From CAZMJG01 sp964576365 (GTDB lineage Bacteria > Patescibacteriota > Microgenomatia > UBA1406 > GWC2-37-13): a stretch of DNA of 35,379 bases. The notes below the pieces were generated by a model that was given only the letters and a program-made list of their open reading frames with translations, ran no database searches and was not told where the DNA came from. This document shows positions 24,100 through 31,988 of this stretch, piece by piece (position 1 is the first letter of the stretch; each line of letters starts with the position of its first letter). Location: NCBI GenBank assembly GCA_964576365.1, contig CAZNUT010000009.1, positions 1-35,379 of the forward strand, given 5' to 3'. The translations under genes and the position numbers were made by a program.

Positions 24100-25161
24100 A
24101 TGGGGGAAGAAAAAGTATGTAAAAATAGTCATCAGAAAGCTCTTTCTTATGATTTTATTGCTAAGCTGATAAACAGTAAGAACCCTCTTGACTTACTTTT
24201 TTCTATTTGTCTACCATATTGTCGTCCCTGGAGTTTAAGGCAAATAAATTCGAGCAAACTCCATGCCTGTGTAGATGATCGGGCATATAATATGAGGCTT
24301 TTTGTAGATCCAGGAGGCAGTATAGTGATGCGTGATCTGATATTGAGGGTGGAGCGTATTAAGACAGATGATCTTTTGCATCGACATGGTCTCCCTGTGG
24401 CAGCATGGCCGGGTGGCGACGTGGGTATCATGATGCAGGTTATGATTAGCGCTTTGAGAGGTGGGTATATGCAGAAACAGAACTATTGGAAAGAGACAAA
24501 CCCACAGAAATTTACCACCCAGATGATTGCGCATATTCAAAAAATGGGTAGTGTTATAAGCAATCAGCATGAAACGGCTGTACATATAGACAATCATCGT
24601 GAGCTGCCTATCGTTGAAGTCGATGAAGTTCATGGGTGGAGACCACATGAGAAAAACATATACCAGTGTATGGAGGATGCAATGGGGTGTGGGGCAGCGT
24701 TTAAAACATGCGAGTTAGTCTGCAATATGGTGTTGTTTTTAGGAGATGAGAAGTTGGCAAGTCAACTGTCAGAGAGGTTTGGCGGATCAATACATGGATA
24801 TGAGGTGTCTATCCCTTCAGAAATTTCAACCTTAGTTAATCGAACGCTCATTCACGACTCATTATCGCGGGGAAAATCTATTTTAGTGTATACAGGCAAA
24901 CATCATGCAGAAGAAATTGTATTTACGACTGGGGATCAATCTTCAGATCGTGTGATAAATCGTATTAATGATTCGGGATATGCAGGATTTAAAACAGATC
25001 TCATGGTGGGTTTTTCACACGCAGTACACTGGCAGATCATGCGCCAGGTCAATGAGCGGTTTGGCAACCAGCTTGGTAATCCACTTTCGTATATCATTGG
25101 AATAAATTTACTCACCTATCATCTTCTTGGTCAATCAACCACGCCCAGATATATTATTTAA
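24100..25161 (+). CDS. Hypothetical protein of unknown family (353 aa)
   Basis: I do not recognise this protein. It is rich in Cys, His and Met and has no clear membrane helix or signal peptide. Features include a Cys-containing segment SICLPYCRPWSLRQ near residue 40, a central block VHIDNHRELPIVEVDEVHGW, a Cys cluster DAMGCGAAFKTCELVCNMVLF, and a strand-turn-helix ILVYTGKHHAEEIVFTTG followed by SGYAGFKTDLMVGFSHAVHW. It is the only plus-strand gene inside a minus-strand nucleotide-sugar cluster. It is divergent from ugd, convergent with rmlD, and has one of the best promoters in the window. A link to surface glycans is possible from position only. Confidence 0.75.
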   Translation: MGEEKVCKNSHQKALSYDFIAKLINSKNPLDLLFSICLPYCRPWSLRQINSSKLHACVDDRAYNMRLFVDPGGSIVMRDLILRVERIKTDDLLHRHGLPVAAWPGGDVGIMMQVMISALRGGYMQKQNYWKETNPQKFTTQMIAHIQKMGSVISNQHETAVHIDNHRELPIVEVDEVHGWRPHEKNIYQCMEDAMGCGAAFKTCELVCNMVLFLGDEKLASQLSERFGGSIHGYEVSIPSEISTLVNRTLIHDSLSRGKSILVYTGKHHAEEIVFTTGDQSSDRVINRINDSGYAGFKTDLMVGFSHAVHWQIMRQVNERFGNQLGNPLSYIIGINLLTYHLLGQSTTPRYII

Positions 25162-25177
25162 TCAGTAGTAAATATTC

Positions 25178-26017
25178 CTATTGATTTTTTTGAATGATTT
25201 GGAGTCCGGATTCAAAAGAAAGAAATTCTGAAGAATAGGTATGTATTGTTTTAATCCTGCCATAGCGAGGTCTGAGAGCTCTTCCTTTCATATAATTTTC
25301 GTATGAAATGGGTTGTATGAGTTCAGAATCATAATTGAACACGTGTGCAATTTTTTTTCCTGCCTCAAATGGAGATAATGATTCGGGTCCAACTAAATGA
25401 ACAATTCCTGTATTTTTATTTTCATTTATGAGCGATTCCAATCCTTTCACGATATCATCAATAAAAGTTGGAGTCATCAATGAGTCGGTAGTCATATGAA
25501 AAGGTTGACCTTTTTGTAACAAGTGTGAGATGCGCTGAACAAAGTCGGGTTTTGCTTCGCTTGGATATCCATAAGGATAGCTTATTCGGACTATCAATCC
25601 TTTTGTTTCAACCTCTTTTTCAGCAAGATATTTAGTTTCAGCATAATACCCAAGTGGATGAGGTGCGCTTAATTCGTCAAACGGTGGATGTTGACCATCA
25701 AATACAAAATCTGTAGATATATGAATGAGTTGTTTGTTGTTGTCGTATGCATATGTCGCCATATTGTGCGTTCCGTCTACATTGATTTTGCGAGCTTTTT
25801 CCCGTTCGGTTTCGGCAGCGTCCACATTGGTATACGCAGCAAAGTGTACCAACGTATCAAAAGGCTGAGATAAAAGCACAGTATCGACATTTATTTTATT
25901 TGTTATATCAATCTGCTGAGAAGAAAAAGGGATAAGTTCAAAATTGTTTTTGAGAAGTTTGCAGAAGCGAGAGCCTATGAGCCCAGAAGCGCCTGTCACT
26001 ACAATACGTTTCTTCAT
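25178..26017 (-). CDS. rfbD: dTDP-4-dehydrorhamnose reductase family protein (RmlD)
   Basis: Short-chain dehydrogenase of 279 aa. It has GASGLIGSRF (9-18), VHFAAYTNVDAAE (the RmlD hallmark), HISTDFVFDG and the catalytic Y125-x3-K129 (GYYAETKYLAE). It would reduce dTDP-4-keto-rhamnose to dTDP-rhamnose using NAD(P)H. It follows rmlB by 22 nt in the same direction. Members of this family also include MAT2B-like proteins, but the rmlB neighbour favours RmlD. rmlA and rmlC are not in the window. Confidence 0.88.
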   Translation of the reverse strand: MKKRIVVTGASGLIGSRFCKLLKNNFELIPFSSQQIDITNKINVDTVLLSQPFDTLVHFAAYTNVDAAETEREKARKINVDGTHNMATYAYDNNKQLIHISTDFVFDGQHPPFDELSAPHPLGYYAETKYLAEKEVETKGLIVRISYPYGYPSEAKPDFVQRISHLLQKGQPFHMTTDSLMTPTFIDDIVKGLESLINENKNTGIVHLVGPESLSPFEAGKKIAHVFNYDSELIQPISYENYMKGRALRPRYGRIKTIHTYSSEFLSFESGLQIIQKNQ

Positions 26018-26039
26018 ATTTGTAACAAGTGTGAGATGA

Positions 26040-27032
26040 TTAATGTTGAATAATCGTGTTTTTTTCCTTTAGTTTTTTCCACCAGCCTTCATTATGTTTG
26101 TACCATTCAATCGTAGCCACAAGCGCTTCATCAAATGAATACGAAGGCTTCCATTCCAGTTCTTTTTCGGTGTTGCTCCAGTCAATTGCATATCTTCTAT
26201 CGTGGCCTGGTCTATCGTTGACATACTCAATGACAGATTCATCTCGATCCATGATTTTAAGGATTTTTTTGATGACATCTAGATTTGAAATATCTTCAGT
26301 GAGTCCACCGATAAGATAAGTATTACCTATTGCACCTTTTGCAAGAATAAAATCTATGGCTCTGCAGTGGTCTTCAACATAGAGCCAGTCCCGCACATAT
26401 AAGCCATCACCATATACTGGTACTTTTTTTCCTTCCAAAATGTTAGTAATAGCTAAAGGAATCAATTTTTCAGGAAAATGGTATGGTCCAAAATTATTTG
26501 AGCAATTTGATATTGTTATGGGGAGTTCATATGTCTCATGATAAGCTCGTACGAGATGATCCGAGCCAGCTTTTGATGCTGAATACGGACTCCGCGGAGC
26601 ATAAGGAGTTGTTATGGTAAATTTTTTTTCAGGATCAAGAGGTAAAGCGCCAAATACCTCATCAGTTGAGATATGGTGAAAACGTTTTTTTCCATGAGCG
26701 AGCGCAGATTCTAACAGTGTGTGGGTACCCAAAACGTTGGTCGTGATAAATGGAGATGAGTCTATGATTGACCTGTCTACATGTGATTCTGCTGCAAAAT
26801 GAATTACAATATCAACCTCTTTCATGATTTCGTCTACCACTTTTCGATCGCATATGTCGCCTTGAACGAACGCATATCGAGCGTCATGTTTATATTCAAT
26901 GAGATTTTCTGGATTTCCAGCATAAGTAAGTTTATCCAGATTAACGATGTTGTCGAGAGGATGTTGTTTGAGCCAATAGCGGATGAAATTGGAGCCGATA
27001 AATCCGCTTCCGCCAGTAACCAGTAGTTTCAT
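26040..27032 (-). CDS. rfbB: dTDP-glucose 4,6-dehydratase (RmlB)
   Basis: NAD-dependent dehydratase forming dTDP-4-keto-6-deoxyglucose. The 330-aa protein carries GGSGFIGSNF (7-16), NLDKLTYAGN, HFAAESHVDRSI, the catalytic T-D-E triad (STDEVFG, D124 and E125) and Y150-x3-K154 in SPYSASKAGSDHL. It continues with SNNFGPYHFPEKLIPL and GDGLYVRDWLYVEDH, all typical of RmlB. It is first in the rmlB-rmlD operon. Confidence 0.96.
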   Translation of the reverse strand: MKLLVTGGSGFIGSNFIRYWLKQHPLDNIVNLDKLTYAGNPENLIEYKHDARYAFVQGDICDRKVVDEIMKEVDIVIHFAAESHVDRSIIDSSPFITTNVLGTHTLLESALAHGKKRFHHISTDEVFGALPLDPEKKFTITTPYAPRSPYSASKAGSDHLVRAYHETYELPITISNCSNNFGPYHFPEKLIPLAITNILEGKKVPVYGDGLYVRDWLYVEDHCRAIDFILAKGAIGNTYLIGGLTEDISNLDVIKKILKIMDRDESVIEYVNDRPGHDRRYAIDWSNTEKELEWKPSYSFDEALVATIEWYKHNEGWWKKLKEKNTIIQH

Positions 27033-27038
27033 GGAACT

Positions 27039-27047
27039 ATTGTAGCA
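27039..27047 (-). promoter_or_regulatory. Extended -10 promoter of rmlB
   Basis: TGc-TACAAT on the minus strand ends 6 nt before the rmlB ATG at 27032. It lies next to the divergent -10 at 27057-27062, so the two promoters share space. Confidence 0.6.
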
Positions 27048-27056
27048 CGAATATCA

Positions 27057-27062
27057 TATAAT
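27057..27062 (+). promoter_or_regulatory. -10 box of the inositol phosphatase family gene
   Basis: A perfect TATAAT ends 7 nt before the ATG at 27070. It overlaps the more upstream in-frame ATG at 27061, which is therefore unlikely to be the start. Confidence 0.55.
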
Positions 27063-27069
27063 GCACATT

Positions 27070-27885
27070 ATGATAGATGTACTTGAAAAAGCGTCTCGTG
27101 CCGGTGGTGAAGTTTTACTCGGTTATTTTCGAAAAAAATTGGAAGTTGTATACAAAGCTGGTCATAATAATATTGTCACCCAAGCTGATACTCTTTCACA
27201 AAAAACCATAAAAACGGTTATTTTTGACCAGTTGAGCAAGAAGGGGATTAACAAAGATACTGTTGGTTTTATCGGCGAAGAGGATTTGAATCAGGAGGGT
27301 GATCATTTGTTTGTGATAGATCCATTGGATGGGACGTCAAATTTTGCAACTGGAGAAAAAGAATTCTGCGTTCTGATCGCATATTTTTATCGTTTGGAGC
27401 TGAAAGCGGGCGTAATATATTTCCCATTAAGCGATTCTTTATATATTGCTGAAAAAGGAAGTGGTGCCTACAACATAAAAAATGGTTTGAAAAAACCTAT
27501 ATCGAACGAGAAAAAAGAGCTACATCACATATTTCTTTATTCGTCACTCTCATATGACGATGATATTAAAAAAGGTTTGCCTAGGATGATTATGGCACTG
27601 CAACCGATTTTTCGAGGAGTACGCATGGTGGGTTGCGCAGGAACTGAATTTGCATTGCTGGTAAATCAAATTGCTGGAGGGGTGTTGAATTTGGGATGTC
27701 GTATCTGGGATATAGCTGCTGCAAAACTCATCCTTGAGGAGTCTGGATATTGTATATTTGATCTTGAAGGTAATGAGATACTATTTGATTTTAAAAATCC
27801 GAATAAACAATATCCATTCCTCGCCTGTCACTCTTCTTATAAAAAGAAGTTACTTGAAATTCTAGGCAAATTTATTCCAATCTAA
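27070..27885 (+). CDS. Inositol monophosphatase family phosphatase
   Basis: Mg-dependent, Li-sensitive type sugar-phosphate phosphatase fold. Metal and catalytic motifs from the ATG at 27070 are GEED (69-72), D84-PLD87-GTSNF, and the C-terminal W213-D214 in CRIWDIAAAKLILEESG. The length is 271 aa. The substrate may be inositol phosphate, 3'-phosphoadenosine-5'-phosphate, fructose-1,6-bisphosphate or histidinol phosphate; the sequence alone does not decide. The start at 27070 (MIDVLEKASRAGGEVL) is a typical family N-terminus and fits a leaderless mRNA. It is convergent with miaB. Confidence 0.9.
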   Translation: MIDVLEKASRAGGEVLLGYFRKKLEVVYKAGHNNIVTQADTLSQKTIKTVIFDQLSKKGINKDTVGFIGEEDLNQEGDHLFVIDPLDGTSNFATGEKEFCVLIAYFYRLELKAGVIYFPLSDSLYIAEKGSGAYNIKNGLKKPISNEKKELHHIFLYSSLSYDDDIKKGLPRMIMALQPIFRGVRMVGCAGTEFALLVNQIAGGVLNLGCRIWDIAAAKLILEESGYCIFDLEGNEILFDFKNPNKQYPFLACHSSYKKKLLEILGKFIPI

Positions 27886-28055
27886 ATGAATGCAAATTTG
27901 TTGTTTCTTTATTTTTAGTAACTGGCTCTTAATTTTTTTGGGAATAATGCTCAATTTGAATCAATTGTAACGCCAAGTGACTTTAAATTTAGAGTTAAGA
28001 TGTGAGAATTAAAAGATTTAGGTGTGTTCAATCGCTGATTGTTATGCAAGAGGAG

Positions 28056-29303
28056 TTATTTACGAAATCTTCCGTTTATTAAGAGTTCTAACTTGAGCCA
28101 ACGTGATTTTTTTACATCATGTGGAACGTCATCCTTAAAAAATCGCGTTGCTGCGGTCATCGGTCTTTCGGAGTACATCGAAATGTATGCTTTGTCATAT
28201 CCTACTTTTTCTGCAAGTTTGTATGTGTTTTGAAATTCTTCATCAGTTTCTCCACAAAAACCAACAATGATGTCAGTAGTAAATTTTATTTCCTTCACTT
28301 TATTCTTCAGTTTCTGAATTATCTGCAAATATTCTTCACTCGTATACCAGCGATTCATACGTTTTAGTACAGCATTATCTCCTGATTGAACAGGTAGGTG
28401 TATCGTACGACTTATGTTTTCATTGCGGGCAATAACATCTATCAATTCATCAGAAAAATCCCAAGGGTTTGATGAAATAAAATCAACCTGTTTAAATTCC
28501 ATTTGGGCTACATCATCAAGAAGATAGGGAAATAAAGTAGGAATTCGATGTTTACCGAGATGTTTTACGTATATTGGCTCCACCGGATGCCCATTATATG
28601 TCAATTGGGTTCGCAAAGTTGTCAGAGGTTGATTTCGCATAACTTGAGAAGTTGGCTTCTCATTTTGTTGAGCGAAGTATGTCTGTTTCATATCTCTCAA
28701 TACTTGAATATTTTCTTTACCGATTATCAAATCTGCGCCATATGAATTTACATTTTGTCCCAGAAGAGTAATATGAGTAAAACGTTTGGCTTTTAAACGC
28801 TTTGCTTCTTCGATAATCTCATCGTAAGGGCGACTTATTTCTCTTCCTCTTGTAAAGGGTACTATGCAAAAAGTACAAAAATTATTACATCCGTTTGAGA
28901 TCGGTATCCATGCCTTCGTGTCGTTTTGACGGACAGGTTCATGATCAAAGCCAACTTCTTCAATTGGCATGAATTCATCCACGTCAGGCATGACGCTCCT
29001 GAGTCTTTCGAGATATTTACCCGTTTTGTCACGGAAAGCCATACCCACCATGCAACCAGTGACGATAATTTTAAATATCTCTCTTTTTTTTGCTTTTGTT
29101 TCTTTAATTTTTTTGAGATTGTGTACAAGTCCGTATACTCTATGTTCAGCTGATGAGCGTATCATGCAAGTGTTAACTACAGCGAAATTTGCTTCTTCAA
29201 AAGAGTTTGCTGCGGACATACCACGGGATTCGTATGATTGCGCAATCCGCTCAGAATCAGCTGTATTTTGTTGACACCCGAATGTTTTTATAAAATATTT
29301 CAT
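28056..29303 (-). CDS. miaB: tRNA-2-methylthio-N6-isopentenyladenosine synthase MiaB (insert, no TRAM)
   Basis: Radical-SAM methylthiotransferase acting on tRNA A37. The N-terminal UPF0004 domain has its three cluster cysteines, C10 (KTFGCQQNTADSER), C46 (NTCMIRSSAE) and C83 (VTGCMVG). The radical-SAM CxxxCxxC is C139, C143 and C146 (NGCNNFCTFCIVPFTRGRE). TFGCQQNxxDSE favours MiaB over MtaB or RimO. Two oddities: about 60 extra residues (about 190-255) follow GQNVNSYG, and the protein stops at 415 aa right after VPHDVKKSRWLKLELLINGR, so the TRAM RNA-binding domain is missing. The 170 bp downstream cannot hold it. It starts 4 nt after the coaBC stop, so the two are likely cotranscribed. miaA is not in view. 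Confidence 0.9.
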   Translation of the reverse strand: MKYFIKTFGCQQNTADSERIAQSYESRGMSAANSFEEANFAVVNTCMIRSSAEHRVYGLVHNLKKIKETKAKKREIFKIIVTGCMVGMAFRDKTGKYLERLRSVMPDVDEFMPIEEVGFDHEPVRQNDTKAWIPISNGCNNFCTFCIVPFTRGREISRPYDEIIEEAKRLKAKRFTHITLLGQNVNSYGADLIIGKENIQVLRDMKQTYFAQQNEKPTSQVMRNQPLTTLRTQLTYNGHPVEPIYVKHLGKHRIPTLFPYLLDDVAQMEFKQVDFISSNPWDFSDELIDVIARNENISRTIHLPVQSGDNAVLKRMNRWYTSEEYLQIIQKLKNKVKEIKFTTDIIVGFCGETDEEFQNTYKLAEKVGYDKAYISMYSERPMTAATRFFKDDVPHDVKKSRWLKLELLINGRFRK

Positions 29304-29307
29304 ATAC

Positions 29308-30516
29308 TTAAGAATTAAGATACGGTGTTATTGTATCAAGAATATCTGAAGCGACAGTCATTTTTGTATTTTTTGGTATATGTTTGAGTAATTTATTTAG
29401 ATGGTATATGTCTACTTCATTTTCATCCGATTCAAATCCGATGTCCTGACGTGCGATATTGTTAACAATTACAAAATCAGCATTGCTCTCCATAAAATAA
29501 GTTTTTAGACTAGGGTCGTGCTTTGTGTTCGTATACCATTCTGCTTTAAATCCGATCAGGCAGATAGTTGGATTCCATTTTTTAATATTATGGATTATTT
29601 TTTCTCGAACTTCTAAATTCACCTTAAGAGGTTGAGTGCTTGATATTTTACCTTTTTGCTTTGATGTGGTGAAGTCTGTTACTGCTGCGGTATGAAAAAT
29701 AATGTCAGCGTCTGTGATGCTATTTTTAATATTATTTTCCAGCTCTTCGTAGGTTTTATAGCTGATATTTTTAAAAATACCTTGCACATTGTGTTCAGTT
29801 TGACTGCTGAGTAGCGTGACACGTGCTCCTCTCTGTATGCATATTTCTGCTATTGCGGAGCCCATTTTTCCAGAGCTTCTATTTGAGATAAATCGGACAT
29901 CATCAATAGCTTCTCTTGTCGCTCCGGATGTTACGATTATTTTTTTGTTTTTTAAGGTATGTTTATTTTCTTGATAGGTATTAATGATTTGTACGATTGT
30001 GTTAATTTCGGGAAGCCTACCTACTCCATATGTACCGCATGCAAGTTCGCCATGAGCAGGTTCGCAGACATAATATCCGTATTTTTTTAACATTTTTATA
30101 TTTACTTGAGTCGCTTTGTGCAGCCACATATTTGTATTCATTGACGGAAAAATAAATACAGGTGATTGTGAAGCTAATATAGTCGTGCAAAGTAAATCAT
30201 CAGCGATTCCATGGGCTAATTTGGCGATCGTATTTGCTGTCGCAGGGATTACCACGATTAGATCTGCCCACTTTGCAAGTTCAATATGAGTTACGCGTCG
30301 TGAAGATAAAATTTTTTTGGGAGAAAAATCAGGAGTAAATAAGTGAGTAAACACTTCACAATGAGTTTTGCCCTTTAGTTCAGTTTCTGAAATAATGGTA
30401 TTTGCAGCCTGCGTTAAGATAATTTTACAGTCTGCACCTACTTTTCGTAACGCTTCAATAAGTTCAGGAATCTTTATTGCAGCAATTCCTCCGGTAACTC
30501 CTATAAGAATACGCAT
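29308..30516 (-). CDS. coaBC: Bifunctional CoaBC (4'-phosphopantothenoylcysteine synthetase/decarboxylase)
   Basis: Two steps of coenzyme A synthesis. The N-terminal flavin-dependent decarboxylase (CoaC, about 1-180) shows GVTGGIAAIK, the active-site His 77 (RVTHIELAKWAD), PSMNTNMW (124-131) and the Cys in GELACGTYGVGRL (C160). The C-terminal synthetase (CoaB, about 190-402) shows TSGATREAIDDVRFISN, SSGKMG, AAVTDF and LIGFKAEW. The length of 402 aa is normal. It is the first gene of a coaBC-miaB pair. Confidence 0.96.
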   Translation of the reverse strand: MRILIGVTGGIAAIKIPELIEALRKVGADCKIILTQAANTIISETELKGKTHCEVFTHLFTPDFSPKKILSSRRVTHIELAKWADLIVVIPATANTIAKLAHGIADDLLCTTILASQSPVFIFPSMNTNMWLHKATQVNIKMLKKYGYYVCEPAHGELACGTYGVGRLPEINTIVQIINTYQENKHTLKNKKIIVTSGATREAIDDVRFISNRSSGKMGSAIAEICIQRGARVTLLSSQTEHNVQGIFKNISYKTYEELENNIKNSITDADIIFHTAAVTDFTTSKQKGKISSTQPLKVNLEVREKIIHNIKKWNPTICLIGFKAEWYTNTKHDPSLKTYFMESNADFVIVNNIARQDIGFESDENEVDIYHLNKLLKHIPKNTKMTVASDILDTITPYLNS

Positions 30517-30525
30517 GGTGAGGCT

Positions 30526-30534
30526 ATTTTAGCA
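30526..30534 (-). promoter_or_regulatory. Extended -10 promoter of coaBC
   Basis: TGc-TAAAAT on the minus strand ends 9 nt before the coaBC ATG, predicting a leader of about 2 nt. The hexamer is identical to that of nfo. Confidence 0.5.
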
Positions 30535-30565
30535 GATTATTTTATGTGCGGGTAGTTGGACAATT

Positions 30566-31651
30566 TTATTTCGTATTTGTTTGAGTGGGCGAAGTTGTGT
30601 TTTTTTTGAGCCTGTCCAGAATCACCATAAAAAATAAAATAGTTAAGCATACTGTCATAAAAGCAATAAGCTTTTCAACTCCATTGAGAAACAAACTTGA
30701 AATACCGAGTAAAAATGAAATACTCCAGTAAAATACCGCAATGCGTCTTTTTCCCCAACCAATTTCCAACAAACGGTGGTGAAAATGACCCCAGTCAGCT
30801 TTAAATGGGGATGATCTATGTTTTAAACGCCTTAAAATTGTGTATAACGCATCAATAGTAGGTATGGCAAGTATCAATATCGCAGTCCCTACTTTGCCAA
30901 AAGACAGAATTGAAAGAATGCCTAGTAAAAAGCCTGCCATCGCTCCTCCTCCATATCCTGGCATAATTTTTTGTGGATAAAAATTGTAGGGCAAAAACCC
31001 TAAAAATGCCCCCGATACGGTAAGTGCCAATTCCATCACTGATTTTGCATGGATATCATGCGCCACAAAACGTTGAGATAAAATTGCTAAAAAAAATGCA
31101 GTTATGCCTACAAAGCCTGGAAGTTGGCCATCCACTCCTTTGCTCCAATTAACCATATTCATTGTCCATACGAGCCAGATAATAGCAACAAGATCGGCAA
31201 AGATGAGGATTGAATGATGGTTTATCACAGTAAACGACCATTTTAACGTATCAAGATGTATGACTCCACCAAGAGGGTTGGATATGTATGGTATTCCTAG
31301 TCCGCCGGCAACAACAATTGCTGCGATTAGGAAATTACCCGCAAATCGCCAGTATGGTGATAGATCATACTTATCGTCTAGTAAGCCCATCACCAAGAGC
31401 AAAAAGTTTGAAATCAAAACAGCATTCAGGATTTTTGAGGGGGTAAGAAAATAGAGACTACATATAAGAAGAGCTATATAAATTGGTATGCCTCCGGCTC
31501 GAGGGATGACGCCGTTGTGTGTATGTGCTGGATGTCTTCGGATCGTTTTGTCTGTCAATAAACTAAATTTGCGTGCGACGTATATCGCAAGCGGGGTGGT
31601 GAAGTATGCGATTAAAGCTGCAACAGGCATGAGCCAGTATGGGCTATACAT
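30566..31651 (-). CDS. Polyprenyl-phosphate N-acetylhexosamine-1-phosphate transferase (WecA/TagO/MraY superfamily)
   Basis: Multi-pass membrane enzyme (361 aa, about ten helices) that starts lipid-linked glycan synthesis by moving a sugar-1-phosphate from a UDP-sugar to undecaprenyl phosphate. Family motifs are present: RAGGIPIY, the catalytic GLLDDKYDLSP (D92, D93), NMVNWSKGVDGQLPG (N168, D174) and the WecA-type C-terminal HFHHR (289-293) in DWGHFHHRLLEIG. The HFHHR form favours the WecA/TagO group over MraY. It ends the glyA-small membrane protein-transferase operon and may supply the carrier for the surface glycans suggested by the sugar cluster. Confidence 0.9.
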   Translation of the reverse strand: MYSPYWLMPVAALIAYFTTPLAIYVARKFSLLTDKTIRRHPAHTHNGVIPRAGGIPIYIALLICSLYFLTPSKILNAVLISNFLLLVMGLLDDKYDLSPYWRFAGNFLIAAIVVAGGLGIPYISNPLGGVIHLDTLKWSFTVINHHSILIFADLVAIIWLVWTMNMVNWSKGVDGQLPGFVGITAFFLAILSQRFVAHDIHAKSVMELALTVSGAFLGFLPYNFYPQKIMPGYGGGAMAGFLLGILSILSFGKVGTAILILAIPTIDALYTILRRLKHRSSPFKADWGHFHHRLLEIGWGKRRIAVFYWSISFLLGISSLFLNGVEKLIAFMTVCLTILFFMVILDRLKKNTTSPTQTNTK

Positions 31652-31655
31652 ACAA

Positions 31656-31988
31656 TTAAGTAATCAAAAAAAGAATGCGTATATAAATACTACTAAATAC
31701 GATGGTGTTGAGGATTGTCATTAATGTAAAAATTCTGATTAGGAGGAGATCATGAGAAAAGTATTTTTTTTGCAGCCATAAATTGAGGAAGTAGAAAAAA
31801 TGAATCAAAATAGGAATAAGAAGTATGTACCAATATTCTACGAGTTGAGCATCTCCCCACGGTCGAGAGTAAAAAAGAGGGATTTCGTCAGGTATGTATT
31901 GATAGCGCCAAAAACTCACCGCTACCATTACTACATCTGCCAGTAGTAATAGTCTCAACATAAGTTTATTATACTCTATCTGTCTCAA
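31656..31988 (-). CDS. Small membrane protein, DUF1648-like (110 aa)
   Basis: About three membrane helices (about 8-27, 51-71, 82-108). The loop after the first reads IPDEIPLFYSRPWGDAQL, which resembles the LPxxIPxHxxxxGxxD motif of DUF1648-type membrane proteins; this resemblance is tentative. Its start overlaps the glyA stop by 4 nt, and the sugar-1-phosphate transferase gene follows 4 nt downstream, so it is in the same transcript and is probably translationally coupled. Function unknown. Confidence 0.7.
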   Translation of the reverse strand: MRQIEYNKLMLRLLLLADVVMVAVSFWRYQYIPDEIPLFYSRPWGDAQLVEYWYILLIPILIHFFYFLNLWLQKKYFSHDLLLIRIFTLMTILNTIVFSSIYIRILFLIT

